Below, in pieces: positions 7,124 through 16,173 of a stretch of 64,000 nucleotides of DNA (positions are counted from its first letter, which is position 1; every line of letters begins with the position of its first letter). The position numbers were made by a program, and so were the translations under genes. The notes beneath the pieces were generated by a model. It saw only the letters and a list, made by a program, of their open reading frames with translations. It had not been told where the DNA came from and searched no databases. The DNA comes from JACDAE01 sp963744875. Its GTDB lineage: Bacteria > Chloroflexota > Ktedonobacteria > Ktedonobacterales > Ktedonobacteraceae. The DNA is taken from contig CAVUVQ010000013.1 of NCBI GenBank assembly GCA_963744875.1, forward strand, positions 62,001 to 126,000, read 5' to 3'.

Positions 7124-8164
7124 GTGAAAGTATTGATTACAGGGGCTACAGGCTTGCTTGGTGGGCACTTGATAAGAGAGCTACAGGATCGCGGCGAGAG
7201 TATTCGTGCCCTCGTTCTACCTGTTGAAAATGCGGACAAATTGCAAGCGCAAGGCGTAGAGATCGTACGCGGCGATATCACGGATGCCAGCACCCTGGCA
7301 CCCGCCGTTAAAGATGTTGATCTTATTTTTCATCTTGCTGGTATGATGGGCGTATGGCGTCCATTATCTGACTATCGCCTGGTCAACGTCACTGGATCGG
7401 AAAATTTATATAAAGCGGCACAGGCCGCCAAAGTACGTCGCTTTGTCCACACCAGCTCCCACACCATTTACGGTCTGGGCCACGGACGTTTTATGACGGA
7501 GAACGATCCCCTGCGACCCGATCCCGATCCCTATAGCCTGACCAAAGCAGAGGGCGACCGCCTGATGCGCCGTTTAATGCTCAATAGCGATGTCGAGACC
7601 GTGATCCTACGCCCAGGCACATTCTTCGGCCCCGGCGACCGTCTACACTTTGGCCGCATGGCACAGAAGGTAAAAGATGGCAAAGGCTTGATCGTGGGCA
7701 AGGGCGATAACGCACTCCCGTTCTGCTATGTGACCGATGTCGTCCAGGGCTTTCTCCTGGGTGCTTACCACAAAAACGCTCCTGGCAACGCCTACAACAT
7801 CACCAACGATCGCCCCCTGACACAGTCGGAGATGTTCAACGAGATTGCTGATGCCGTGGGTGGCACACGCCCTACCCTCCATCTTCCCTATCTCCCCATC
7901 TACTACGGTAGCATCGTCGCCGAGCGTGTCGTTGCCCGTGTCACTCGTACCAAACCTGTTGTTACGCAGCTTGGTGCACTGATGTTTGGCTCCGACAACA
8001 AACATAGCGTCGAGAAAGCACGTCAGGAACTGGGCTACGAGCCAAAGGTAGACCTGCGCGATGGCATCAAACTGGCTGCGGAATGGTTTAATGCTGGCGG
8101 TATGCAGCAGCCTTCGGTTACACTGGCAAGTCAGAACGCCCCCCTGGCCGGTGCAGCGAAGTAA
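7124..8164 (+). CDS. NAD-dependent epimerase/dehydratase (extended SDR)
   Basis: 346 residues of the extended short-chain dehydrogenase family. The N-terminal TGATGLLGGH binds NAD(P), HLAGMMG follows at about residue 65, and the catalytic Tyr and Lys are in DPYSLTKAEGD. The composition resembles 3-beta-hydroxysteroid dehydrogenase or dihydroflavonol reductase-type members, but the substrate cannot be read from sequence. GTG at 7124 is the start: GGAGGT lies six bases upstream and the Rossmann strand begins directly. It is a single-gene unit. Confidence 0.85.
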   Translation: MKVLITGATGLLGGHLIRELQDRGESIRALVLPVENADKLQAQGVEIVRGDITDASTLAPAVKDVDLIFHLAGMMGVWRPLSDYRLVNVTGSENLYKAAQAAKVRRFVHTSSHTIYGLGHGRFMTENDPLRPDPDPYSLTKAEGDRLMRRLMLNSDVETVILRPGTFFGPGDRLHFGRMAQKVKDGKGLIVGKGDNALPFCYVTDVVQGFLLGAYHKNAPGNAYNITNDRPLTQSEMFNEIADAVGGTRPTLHLPYLPIYYGSIVAERVVARVTRTKPVVTQLGALMFGSDNKHSVEKARQELGYEPKVDLRDGIKLAAEWFNAGGMQQPSVTLASQNAPLAGAAK

Positions 8165-8345
8165 GCAAGTAACAATTCTATATACATAGCCATTTATGTT
8201 CCCCTCTTCGTTTTGAACTTGAAACAATGGCGTTTCAAGCAGAACGAGCGATGCATGACCGATGGAGCAGTTATGATCACTGTGCCTGCACTCATAGTGT
8301 ATATTGCAGAGCTAAGTACCCCCACCTAAACATCGGAGTACAATT

Positions 8346-8849
8346 ATGCAATCTAAGCATGATAAGCCTCTTCGCCCAACTCTTGTACTTTTCTGTGGCT
8401 TGCCAGGCTCCGGCAAAACGACAACAGCAAAACAAATCGAAAAAGAGTCAGGTGCCATACGCATATGTACAGATGATTGGTTGGTGGATCTTACAATAGA
8501 TTTGTTCGATGAAATGATAAGAGATAACCTCCAAAACCGCTTATACAGACTTTGTAAAGAGCTACTCAGCCATGGTCAGGATGTCATTTTAGAAGATGGA
8601 TTATGGATACGATCAGAAAGAGATGAGAAACGAAGAGACGCTGCTGAATTAGGTGCGCAGACTGAAATGCATTACTTTGATCTTTCATTTGATGAATTGT
8701 GGCGGCGTTTAGAAATGCGCAACGCGGCTAAAGCAGTCGGTACTGTACCTATTACAAGGGAACAGTTAGCCAGGTACTGGTCAATCTTCGAGAGGCCATC
8801 ACTTCATGAGTTAAACCTATTCGACAAGTATGTCGTTCATAGGCAATAA
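8346..8849 (+). CDS. P-loop kinase/ATPase (AAA_33-like)
   Basis: 167 residues with Walker A GLPGSGKTTTAK at about residue 17 and a following TDDW (residue about 43), as in small cytosolic kinases of the gluconate kinase, chloramphenicol phosphotransferase and zeta-toxin superfamily. VILEDGLWIRSERDEKR is the usual Walker B and basic-lid region. The product probably phosphorylates a small molecule or sugar; the substrate is unknown. The ATG at 8346 has GGAG upstream. No antitoxin-like partner adjoins it, so a toxin role is not supported. Confidence 0.75.
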   Translation: MQSKHDKPLRPTLVLFCGLPGSGKTTTAKQIEKESGAIRICTDDWLVDLTIDLFDEMIRDNLQNRLYRLCKELLSHGQDVILEDGLWIRSERDEKRRDAAELGAQTEMHYFDLSFDELWRRLEMRNAAKAVGTVPITREQLARYWSIFERPSLHELNLFDKYVVHRQ

Positions 8850-8949
8850 TAAAGACGAGAAGATAAACTGGTCACTAGCCACAATATTTTTAACGACCAA
8901 CCAATGTAGGAATAATCTTACGTGAATATATTCTAACATGATCTATCCA

Positions 8950-8993
8950 TTAACAAATGGCGTAGGAGCGCGTGCTCCTACGCCATTTGTTAA
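8950..8993. repeat. Intergenic palindrome (GTAGGAGC type)
   Basis: Perfect 20-bp stems at 8950-8969 and 8974-8993 around a four-base loop, containing GCGTAGGAGC. It lies between convergent genes and belongs to the dispersed palindrome family seen throughout the window; it could also terminate both transcripts. Confidence 0.8.
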
Positions 8994-8998
8994 ATCAG

Positions 8999-9274
8999 CT
9001 ATTCAGCGGTGGTGCTAACTTTTTTCCCTGCACCTTTGAAGCCAAATTTTCTGATGGTGCTGCGCAACCAGGGTGCGGTCGGACCATCATCGATATGTTT
9101 ACTGGTTTCGACCAGGAACGAAGCGCTTTGCGGGCGAACTGGTAAGGCATTTGCCTCGCGTAACGCAGCCAACTCACTATAGTGCTGGTGTGCCCAATAC
9201 ATATTTACGCGACAGCTTTTACAATTTTTGATGTCATCTTCATTCATGGTTCCGCATTGAGGACATTCGGTCAT
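8999..9274 (-). CDS. Small zinc-ribbon protein (91 aa)
   Basis: The N-terminus MTECPQCGTMNEDDIKNCKSCRVNMY is a treble-clef zinc ribbon with two Cys-x2-Cys knuckles. The remainder is a basic, low-complexity tail ending GAGKKVSTTAE. The ATG at 9274 is chosen over that at 9307 because GGGAGG lies just upstream. Similar ribbons recur in the kinase, phosphatase and FHA proteins at 40.6-47 kb, so this may be a signalling accessory, but it has no operon partner that would prove it. Confidence 0.7.
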   Translation of the reverse strand: MTECPQCGTMNEDDIKNCKSCRVNMYWAHQHYSELAALREANALPVRPQSASFLVETSKHIDDGPTAPWLRSTIRKFGFKGAGKKVSTTAE

Positions 9275-9326
9275 ATGTTTCCTCCCGATACTCTCTGTGT
9301 TGAACATTATATTGCTAAACGCTTCC

Positions 9327-10190
9327 CTAAATCAGACCCATACGCATGGCTTCCGCTACAGCCTGTGCCCGATCGGTTGCCTGTAATTTACGATAGATAT
9401 CCTGCATTTTACGCTTCACGGTAACTTCACTCCAGAACTGGCGCGAAGCAATTTCTTTATTGCTACGACCCTCCGCTGCCAGACGTACCAGCTCAATCTC
9501 TATATCGGTCAGGCCAGAACGACTGCGCTCCTGCTCTTTCGTCAGGCGACTAAACTCTGTGAGTACCTGCGTAACGGCATGTGGTTCGCCGAGTACGCGT
9601 TCACCATTATATACTGCACGCAAGGCTGTCAGCACATCATCAAGCGGCAGCGATTTTTGCAAATATCCATGTACGCCTATACGCATAGCACGAAAAAGAT
9701 AATCCTGGTCGGCCACACCTGTAAATATCACAATGCGCGTATCCACGGATGCTCTTTGTATTTGCTGAGCCAGGTCCAACCCATTGGTTTTTCCCAGGAA
9801 AATATCGAGCAGAACAATATCAGGTTTGAATTGCCGGGCAAGTATAATCGCTTCATTGCCATTATCTGCCTGTCCTACAACTTCAAAGTCTTCTTCCTCT
9901 GATAAAATCGTGTACATCCCTTTGCGCACAACGTCGTGATCGTCGATCAATAGGATACGAATACGCGCCCTGGCATGAGTTTCCGCCTGCTTTCCCTGTA
10001 ACGTTTGCTCTAGCGGTTGAATATATTGATAGGCGGACACTTCCGCTTCAACCGGATCAGTCTCTTTTTCTCCATTATATGTAAGGTTAGATGTGTCACT
10101 ATAGGCCTCACTAGAATTCCCCGGTGAGGTGGACGCTGTACAGGACGGAGGCCCAACTCCGTAGTGAGAAGGTAATGGTGTGGACGGCAT
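9327..10190 (-). CDS. NarL/FixJ-family response regulator
   Basis: 287 residues. An unusual 75-residue Ser/Thr/Pro-rich N-terminal extension precedes the receiver domain (RILLIDDHDVVRKGM, phosphoacceptor Asp in DIVLLDIFLG, conserved Thr in IVIFTG, Lys in GYLQKS) and a LuxR-type HTH (LTDIEIELVRLAAEGRSNKEIA...VTVKRKMQDIYRKL). It is a cytoplasmic transcription regulator controlled by phosphorylation. ATG 10190 is preferred (GGAG five bases upstream) over 10223. No histidine kinase is adjacent, so it is an orphan regulator here. Confidence 0.9.
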   Translation of the reverse strand: MPSTPLPSHYGVGPPSCTASTSPGNSSEAYSDTSNLTYNGEKETDPVEAEVSAYQYIQPLEQTLQGKQAETHARARIRILLIDDHDVVRKGMYTILSEEEDFEVVGQADNGNEAIILARQFKPDIVLLDIFLGKTNGLDLAQQIQRASVDTRIVIFTGVADQDYLFRAMRIGVHGYLQKSLPLDDVLTALRAVYNGERVLGEPHAVTQVLTEFSRLTKEQERSRSGLTDIEIELVRLAAEGRSNKEIASRQFWSEVTVKRKMQDIYRKLQATDRAQAVAEAMRMGLI

Positions 10191-10405
10191 AGCAACTCCG
10201 TTACATCTTACATGCCCAGGCATGTATTGGCTTCCTATATTTACTACATGGTCGGTTCAAAAAAGCATAATGCCCTCTAACACTATTGAACCACAAAACT
10301 CAGCTTTCTTCTATTCTATTAGGATTTCTTTCCTAAAGAAACGAAGATATAGTAAATATGAGCGATGTCAGCGAAGCCGAAATCCCACCGATTTACATTC
10401 AATTT

Positions 10406-11605
10406 TTATGCTTCGACGGTTACCTGTTCCTCATCATGCACATTATTAGTTGCATTTATTACAGGCAGGTCACGTAATTTGGCAGATTTGCCTTTTTTGC
10501 CAGCCAATGTCGAACTGATAATACCACCTGCAACTTTGACACCAACACGGGCTACGGTAGGCGTATGGCAGAGCATATTGGTATACGATGCATTTGCCAG
10601 TGGGCAATAACATTCACCCGCTTTGATGCTACGACGCATATCATTCGCCTTTGGCGTGTTCCATACAGAACTGAAATCGTAGTTATGCTCGCGCAGGTTT
10701 CCCACCGACTCGGCACGGATACAGCAGGTCCACACATCGCCATTAGGCGCAATCTGCGCTGATGCAACGCCTGCCAGACAAGGAATAATCTGGCGCTTCT
10801 CCGTCAGGGTGCGTTTGACGATATCGTAGTAGCGATCACGGAATGACTGGGTGATACGCTCGATCGTTCCATCGTACTCTGCCGTGCGAATATCCTGCTG
10901 TAAGCCCTCAATCACTGGCTGATACTTACTTACCGGTGGAGTGATCCCCATACCAACGGTATCAAGCTCGACGCGCTCTTCAGCAATCTCACTGATGAAA
11001 TTGTCGGGCTGGAGTTCGTTGCGCACAAAACTATGGATATTGTCGAATTCATCGATGTTGAAGTTAGAGATAACGGTATGTACGCCAAGCGTAAAGTTCT
11101 TGTAGCGTCCCTTGAGTTCTTTAAGGCCAGCGTATGTACGCATGGCACGCTCAAAGTTGCCCTTAACGCCACGTACACGGTCATGCTTCTCACCAACACC
11201 ATCCAGCGAAAGGTTAACAATAACGTCTGAGGTTGGAGCGGCTTGCAAGACCTTTTCGATGCGACCAGGGATAATCTTATCCTGAATGCCATTTGTAGGA
11301 ATATTAATCACACCAGGGCGACAATACTTATAGGCCAGACCAATCATCTCCGGCAGATCTTTACGGAGGGTGGGTTCACCACCGCTAAAGGTAAACCAGT
11401 AGGCGGCACGTCCAACGGAGGCAAATGTCTTTTCATATTCTTCTAACGTAAAATCATCATTGGGGCGTTGCCATACATTACACGTTTTACAGCGAGAATT
11501 GCAGCGATAACTTACACTTATAGTGAGATTCATCGGAAGGGCAAGCGGCTTTCCAAGTGCATATGATGCCTGCATCTTCGCGATTTTAGGTAGGACTTCT
11601 AGCAT
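10406..11605 (-). CDS. Radical SAM protein with SPASM-like C-terminus
   Basis: 399 residues. The SAM/4Fe-4S motif is YRCNSRCKTCNVW near residue 33, followed by the FSGGEPTLRKDL glycine motif. The C-terminal half carries a second cysteine set (IIPCLAGVASAQIAPNGDVWTCCI, then GECYCPLAN), as in SPASM or Twitch auxiliary-cluster enzymes that modify peptides or build cofactors. AAGGAAA precedes the ATG at 11605. No peptide substrate gene is recognisable next to it. It is transcribed divergently from the sigma-like gene. Confidence 0.85.
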   Translation of the reverse strand: MLEVLPKIAKMQASYALGKPLALPMNLTISVSYRCNSRCKTCNVWQRPNDDFTLEEYEKTFASVGRAAYWFTFSGGEPTLRKDLPEMIGLAYKYCRPGVINIPTNGIQDKIIPGRIEKVLQAAPTSDVIVNLSLDGVGEKHDRVRGVKGNFERAMRTYAGLKELKGRYKNFTLGVHTVISNFNIDEFDNIHSFVRNELQPDNFISEIAEERVELDTVGMGITPPVSKYQPVIEGLQQDIRTAEYDGTIERITQSFRDRYYDIVKRTLTEKRQIIPCLAGVASAQIAPNGDVWTCCIRAESVGNLREHNYDFSSVWNTPKANDMRRSIKAGECYCPLANASYTNMLCHTPTVARVGVKVAGGIISSTLAGKKGKSAKLRDLPVINATNNVHDEEQVTVEA

Positions 11606-12058
11606 GTCTGTTTTCCTTCCCTACGACCAGACAGATGGTACATTGAGTAGACTCATTAATATTTTTTCGGTCACAATAACAAAAATCTGAGAATAGTTGA
11701 CCATAGCTCTCTCAGCGAACTGGTTTCCAGTTTATTCAAACATACGCTTTCATAGAACCTATACTAACAGGTACAGGGTCTCACGGTCTAGTGTATAGAG
11801 ACTGATATCCCATCACAAGAGACTATGGTATACCCTGACACGTACTATGGTATCTCGAAAGAGAAACGTTACCGGGTGCTTCTTTTCTCACAACCATATT
11901 TCTGTTATGCTTATTCTGCAAAGGCAAAAGTACCTATCTATTCTTCCCGTTTCCGCTTTTTGGTGGGCTGGAAGAATAATATAGTAGGAGCCACAAAAGC
12001 GAAAACCACCGAAGCGGGCGCACGCAAGGTGACGCCCCTACTACATTTGGGGGGAGAT
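11606..12058. other. Divergent intergenic region with a repeat remnant
   Basis: No gene supported; the frame open from 11825 has no coding character before 12059. Two copies of CTATGGTAT lie near 11823 and 11847. A degenerate palindrome of the GTAGGGGC family occupies 11983-12043. Confidence 0.5.
11983..12043. repeat. Degenerate GTAGGGGC-type palindrome
   Basis: Ends TAGTAGG and CCTACTA are inverted. The right half, GGGCGCACGCAAGGTGACG followed by CCCCTAC, is identical to the right arm of the palindrome at 40492-40598, while the left half has diverged. It lies 15 bases upstream of the sigma-like gene, in its leader. Confidence 0.65.
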
Positions 12059-12808
12059 ATGATCGACCTGAGTGATCCTACGCTCGATGAGCGGCTACGT
12101 CGTCGGACACCCGAGGGGCGATACGAGATAAGTGAGATTGAACTTGTTCTAAATATTCGGCAGTTGAAGGTACTAGGAGATATGGCTGGCATGCGCCGCC
12201 TCTCCACCGTATTGCTGTACCGCTGTGCGCCCGCCTTTCAACGCCATTCGCAGGGCTTACGCCATCGTCCTGAGTTACGTGAAGAGGTTATCGCCAATAT
12301 GAGCGAACATCTTTTGCGCGAGGCTCAAGATCCAGGTGAAATATTTATAACACAGAACTTTATCCATTATCTGCGCTGTCTCTGTGCCGACGAATTTAAT
12401 CGTGTATTGCGTCAAGAAGGATTGTACTATCGGCGTGACGAGGAGGGGCGACCGTCGGGGCGACCTCAACATGTGCCACGCGCACTGGTAGAATCATTGC
12501 GACCACCTGCACCTGATGACGAGGGAGCGCAAGTGGCCGATGTGGCCGATCCGAATGATCAATATGAAGAGATGCATGCCGAGGCTGAAAGCATGCGTAT
12601 TCTGACCTATTTGCACGATCCATTGGACCGCATGATTATGGTCTTGCGGGCCATCGAAGGCATGAAATGGGACGATATCGCAGTCGTCTGTAAACGTACT
12701 GAGCGCACTGTACGTTTACGTTATGAACGAGCACGCAGCTATTTGCGCGAATGTGTTAATAAAGAACGGCACAATGTAGCCTACACACCTATCAACCAAT
12801 CACATTAG
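12059..12808 (+). CDS. Sigma-70-like factor (divergent)
   Basis: 249 residues. The C-terminal part (LHDPLDRMIMVLRAIEGMKWDDIAVVCKRTERTVRLRYERARSYLRE, written here as a whole-domain pointer at about residues 190-235) has the helix-turn-helix layout of sigma region 4. Residues 60-130 are a plausible divergent region 2. It probably directs RNA polymerase or is a sigma-derived regulator. ATG 12059 is chosen because GGGGGGAG immediately precedes it. It is followed closely by an HTH protein at 12838, a likely co-expressed partner or modulator. Family call moderate; the regulon is unknown. Confidence 0.6.
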   Translation: MIDLSDPTLDERLRRRTPEGRYEISEIELVLNIRQLKVLGDMAGMRRLSTVLLYRCAPAFQRHSQGLRHRPELREEVIANMSEHLLREAQDPGEIFITQNFIHYLRCLCADEFNRVLRQEGLYYRRDEEGRPSGRPQHVPRALVESLRPPAPDDEGAQVADVADPNDQYEEMHAEAESMRILTYLHDPLDRMIMVLRAIEGMKWDDIAVVCKRTERTVRLRYERARSYLRECVNKERHNVAYTPINQSH

Positions 12809-12837
12809 TAGTGGGGAACAGAAAGGCGTTAACAGAG

Positions 12838-13422
12838 ATGAATACTTCCGAATTGCAGCGCTTGAAAATGGCATGGCTGGCCGCGAAAGAGGCTGGCGAT
12901 ACTTCTACCCAGTTCAGCCTGCTACGTGACCATCCGGGGGAGCAGGCCGCTCTGATTGATTTTATTGCGGCCTATCACGCCACCGTTGGCATACAATTGG
13001 AAGAAGAGCAGAGCAACATATCAGCTTTAACGCAGCGAGCCTACCAGCGAGCCTTAGAACGCGTTTTTGAGCCACGTGCAGCCAGCCTGGTCGAGTTACG
13101 CAAGAGCCGTAACATGAGCAAGGTTGATGTCGCGCAAGGTCTGCGTCTGAGCGTTGATGTGTGGAACAAGTTCGAGATGGGAGCAATTGAAATGGTGAGC
13201 TTGAGCCAGCGTCAACTGGAACGGCTGGCACATTTCTTCCAGATCAGTGTCGAGCAGTTTGGTACTCTGTTAAATGCCAGTCAGCCGAGCCTGGGGATGA
13301 ATTGCCGCCAGACGCGCAATGCTTCGCGTGACCAGCGGCAGGGACCACAGAAACAAAGCTTTGGAGAAGCTATTGATCGTAGCGCTATGTCAAAAGAGGA
13401 TAAGAGCTTCTGGTTGGAATAG
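12838..13422 (+). CDS. XRE-type HTH protein
   Basis: 194 residues. The central segment (LVELRKSRNMSKVDVAQGLRLSVDVWNKFEMGAI, near residues 82-115) is an XRE/Cro-like DNA-binding HTH; the N-terminal part is alpha-helical and acidic. It lies 29 bases after the sigma-like gene, so an operon is likely, and the pair resembles factor-plus-modulator arrangements. ATG 12838 is preferred over GTG 12811, which lacks a ribosome site. Its last 38 bases overlap the 3' end of the convergent methyltransferase gene. Confidence 0.65.
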   Translation: MNTSELQRLKMAWLAAKEAGDTSTQFSLLRDHPGEQAALIDFIAAYHATVGIQLEEEQSNISALTQRAYQRALERVFEPRAASLVELRKSRNMSKVDVAQGLRLSVDVWNKFEMGAIEMVSLSQRQLERLAHFFQISVEQFGTLLNASQPSLGMNCRQTRNASRDQRQGPQKQSFGEAIDRSAMSKEDKSFWLE

Positions 13423-14155
13423 GAGATGCTTCTTTTGTGGCATAGCCAACATAGGAAACACCTTTAAACCAACCAGGCGCAAGTGTCAACTGCCCTTTTT
13501 TGAATGCAGGCATAAAACCGCTCATCTCGTGGACTCTGAGACCACTTTTCACAATAAGCGCCTTTAATTCGGTGGGTTTGATAAACCTTTCATAATGGTG
13601 CAGGCCTGATACAAGACCGTTCTTTTGAAAAAAGCGTTCGCCAATCCAGATCAATGCCATGTGTGCTATGGGGGTGCGGTTAATAGTATCAAAAATAAAG
13701 ATGCCGCCAGGCGCCAACACACGTGTGATTTCTTTGATCACCACTTCCGGGTCCTGTACATGTTCCAGTACATCCATACAGACAATGACCGAGAAGCTAC
13801 CATCGGCATACGGAAGTGATTCAGCATAGCCCTGTTCAAAGAAGGTGTTCTGTCCCAATCCACTTTTTTGCGTATGGGCACGCGCAACCTGCAGCGCAGA
13901 TTCAGAAGGATCAATACCTACGACGATCACACGCCGTTTTGCCATACCTTCACTGAGCAAGCCACCACCACAACCAACATCTAACACTTCTTGTTGCCCA
14001 AAAGCCCCTCGACCAAAAACTCTATCCACACAGGATTTGATATAATTGCAACGTTCGTCAGTGATAGCATGCAGGAGATTGCGCCGATCCCACCAGTTAT
14101 AGGCGCTAAATATCTCTTGTTGAGAATGCTTTTGCTGTCCTTGCAGTTTGATCAT
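13385..14155 (-). CDS. UbiG-like class I SAM methyltransferase
   Basis: 256 residues. The N-terminus (NWWDRRNLLHAI) and the motifs VLDVGCGGGLLSEGMA (SAM motif I), FFEQGYAESLPY and VLAPGGIFIFDTINRT match the UbiG/COQ3 O-methyltransferase group, including the YERFIKPTEL region. The substrate in this organism is uncertain, as quinone type is not shown. ATG 14155 is preferred to a TTG at 14191; AGGTAGG lies upstream. Tail-to-tail overlap of 38 bases with the XRE gene is unusual but both frames are clean. Confidence 0.8.
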   Translation of the reverse strand: MIKLQGQQKHSQQEIFSAYNWWDRRNLLHAITDERCNYIKSCVDRVFGRGAFGQQEVLDVGCGGGLLSEGMAKRRVIVVGIDPSESALQVARAHTQKSGLGQNTFFEQGYAESLPYADGSFSVIVCMDVLEHVQDPEVVIKEITRVLAPGGIFIFDTINRTPIAHMALIWIGERFFQKNGLVSGLHHYERFIKPTELKALIVKSGLRVHEMSGFMPAFKKGQLTLAPGWFKGVSYVGYATKEASPIPTRSSYPLLT

Positions 14156-14378
14156 ACACGTACCTACCTTGACTTTATACAAAAAAATCAATGGGAGCTA
14201 CCATCATTTTTGCTCCGTCACGGTTGTTTGTAAGCCCCTTCCTCCAATATACATCCACTACCACGTGTTACGATGATATCATATTTTGGCATTGCAAAAA
14301 CAGTCCGCATTCACGAGATGGAAAAGAACAGGTAGGAGTAAACTGAAACAAAAAGCCTTGTGCGAAAGGAGTTAACCA

Positions 14379-14798
14379 ATGGCTGAAAAGCAGCAAGAAC
14401 CGATCAATGATATCCAGCATCTACATTTTGAGCTATTTCGGCGCATACAGTATAACTTCCTGGATGGTGAGCGTGTTGTCAGTGATCTGCTTGAGTGGCG
14501 AGATCTCTGGTATAGCGTGCTTCCAGTACGATTTCCATCCTTTTTCCCTTCTTCCGAGGAGGAGGAATATCGTCCTCATGCAGAGATTGGCATGTTGCGT
14601 TGTACACGTTGGAATACCTGGCCTGCCGATACACTGTATATCTGGACAAATGAAGAAGCGCTACCAATCCTTCAGCAACGCATTAAAGAGCGCTGGGAGC
14701 CAAGCGAAATTGACGTAACGATGCCAGATGCGCAAGAAATGCGTTTTGCCAATCTCAGAAATGAGGCAGATCGAGTGCTGTTCGTGTGGTGGGATTAA
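14379..14798 (+). CDS. Hypothetical protein (139 aa)
   Basis: No family recognised. Acidic and aromatic-rich (WRDLWYSVLPVRFPSFFPSSEEEEY; RWNTWPADTLYIW), without signal or membrane segments. AAAGGAG precedes the ATG at 14379. It ends 14 bases before a possible ATG at 14812 that leads into the LRR region, so it may be co-transcribed with the LRR gene. The pattern of a small acidic protein before an LRR protein suggests a partner or immunity-type relation, but that is conjecture. Confidence 0.6.
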   Translation: MAEKQQEPINDIQHLHFELFRRIQYNFLDGERVVSDLLEWRDLWYSVLPVRFPSFFPSSEEEEYRPHAEIGMLRCTRWNTWPADTLYIWTNEEALPILQQRIKERWEPSEIDVTMPDAQEMRFANLRNEADRVLFVWWD

Positions 14799-14855
14799 TA
14801 GAGGTTTTTTTATGTTGAACAATTCCATTGTGGCATTATCAGCTCGCTATTGCGG

Positions 14856-15957
14856 ATGAAGACCCTTCCCGCATCAATCGGTCAACTTACCAATCTTATC
14901 TCGCTAGACATAACTGGAAACCAGCTAACCATTCTCCCTGAATCGCTAGAAAACTTACTTCATTTAAAAAAGGTGTATTTAGATGACAATCAGTTCACAA
15001 CTTTTCCTGCCGCGCTTGAGAGCCTGCCCCAACTCGAAGAAATCCATATAGACCATAACCGATTAGCCTCGCTTCCTGAGAATATTCATCAGCTCACAAG
15101 ACTCAAAATCCTGAACGTATACAACAACCAACTGACTTCAGTTCCTGCAAATATCGATCGGTTGACACAACTCATAGAAGTGAGCCTGGGCAAAAATCAA
15201 TTAACATCTCTGCCAGAGGAATTCTGGCAACTCACAAATCTTGAGGTATTAAATATAGCTGAGAACCGCCTGTCTGCTATTTCCGAACATATTGGTCATC
15301 TCACCCATCTCGTTACACTCTGATATTGCCCATAACGAACTGACAATGCTTCCCACATCGCTCGGCAATCTGACAAACCTTACCCATTTTCTGTATCTGA
15401 GCAATAATCGCCTGACATCTCTACCAGATTCGCTAGGAAACCTGAGCAAGCTTATGTACTTGAATGCAACTGATAATCATCTAACATCTCTCCCTGCAAC
15501 TATCGGTAGCCTCACAAGCCTCAAAGAGCTAAGACTGTACAATAATGAGTTAACGGCACTTCCTGAGTCACTTGGCGATCTGAGCGATTTGAAAGAGTTG
15601 CATTTGATGAATAACAGGTTGACATCACTGCCAATATCATTGGGGAATCTGAGCAACTTAAAAGAGTTGCATCTGATGAACAATAAGTTAGCGGTGCTTC
15701 CTGAGTCTATTGGTGGCTTGAGGAATCTTACGCGCCTTGACCTGAGAAACAATCAGTTGACTGATTTGCCCAGATCATTAGGGAAACTGGGAAATCTCAC
15801 GCACCTTGATCTGAGGGGTAACAGGCTGATTGCTTTGCCTGCGTCGTTGGGTAATTTGGAGAAGCTTGAGAAGTTGGATCTGCGTTGGAATAAGTTGGCT
15901 TCTACGCCTGAGTGGTTGCATGGGCTGGAGGAACGTGGGTGCACGGTTTTTAAATAG
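14856..15957 (+). pseudogene. Leucine-rich repeat protein, frameshifted
   Basis: About fifteen 23-residue LPxxLGxLxxLxxLxLxxNxL repeats fill the whole product, a cytosolic bacterial LRR scaffold of the ROCO/PIDD-like type, with no signal peptide. Repeats 1-7 are in one frame; after VTL (about 15321) the reading must shift by one base (CTCTGATATTGCC where CTCGATATTGCC would continue) to give DIAHNELTML and repeats 8-15. The start is unclear: ATG 14856 or TTG 14850 have no ribosome site, while ATG 14812 behind AGAGG is in another frame and stops after 15 codons. Either a recent pseudogene or a base-call error. Confidence 0.7.
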
Positions 15958-16127
15958 AAAACACGAATAGAAACAGGGTAGGGACCACCTTTAGGGCGTC
16001 AAGTGATTTATCAGCGAAATGGTCCAGGCTATTTTATATCTTTTCTGCTCAGGCAAAAAAACCGCTTGACCTCAACATCAGCAATGTGCGGAACTATTTG
16101 TGAGACGAGCATATCTCTTGATCCATA

Positions 16128-16163
16128 CTTGCTGGCTCTTCCCGCACGAAAAGAGCCAGCAAG
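16128..16163. terminator. Hairpin between convergent genes
   Basis: A perfect 13-bp stem, CTTGCTGGCTCTT (16128-16140) with AAGAGCCAGCAAG (16151-16163), ten-base loop. It lies between the LRR gene and the secreted-protein gene and could end both transcripts. No T-run longer than four. Confidence 0.55.
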
Positions 16164-16173
16164 CAAAATCGTC

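Noticed and set aside
8346..8849. Zeta-type toxin of a toxin-antitoxin pair
   Set aside because: P-loop family fits, but there is no small antitoxin gene next to it.
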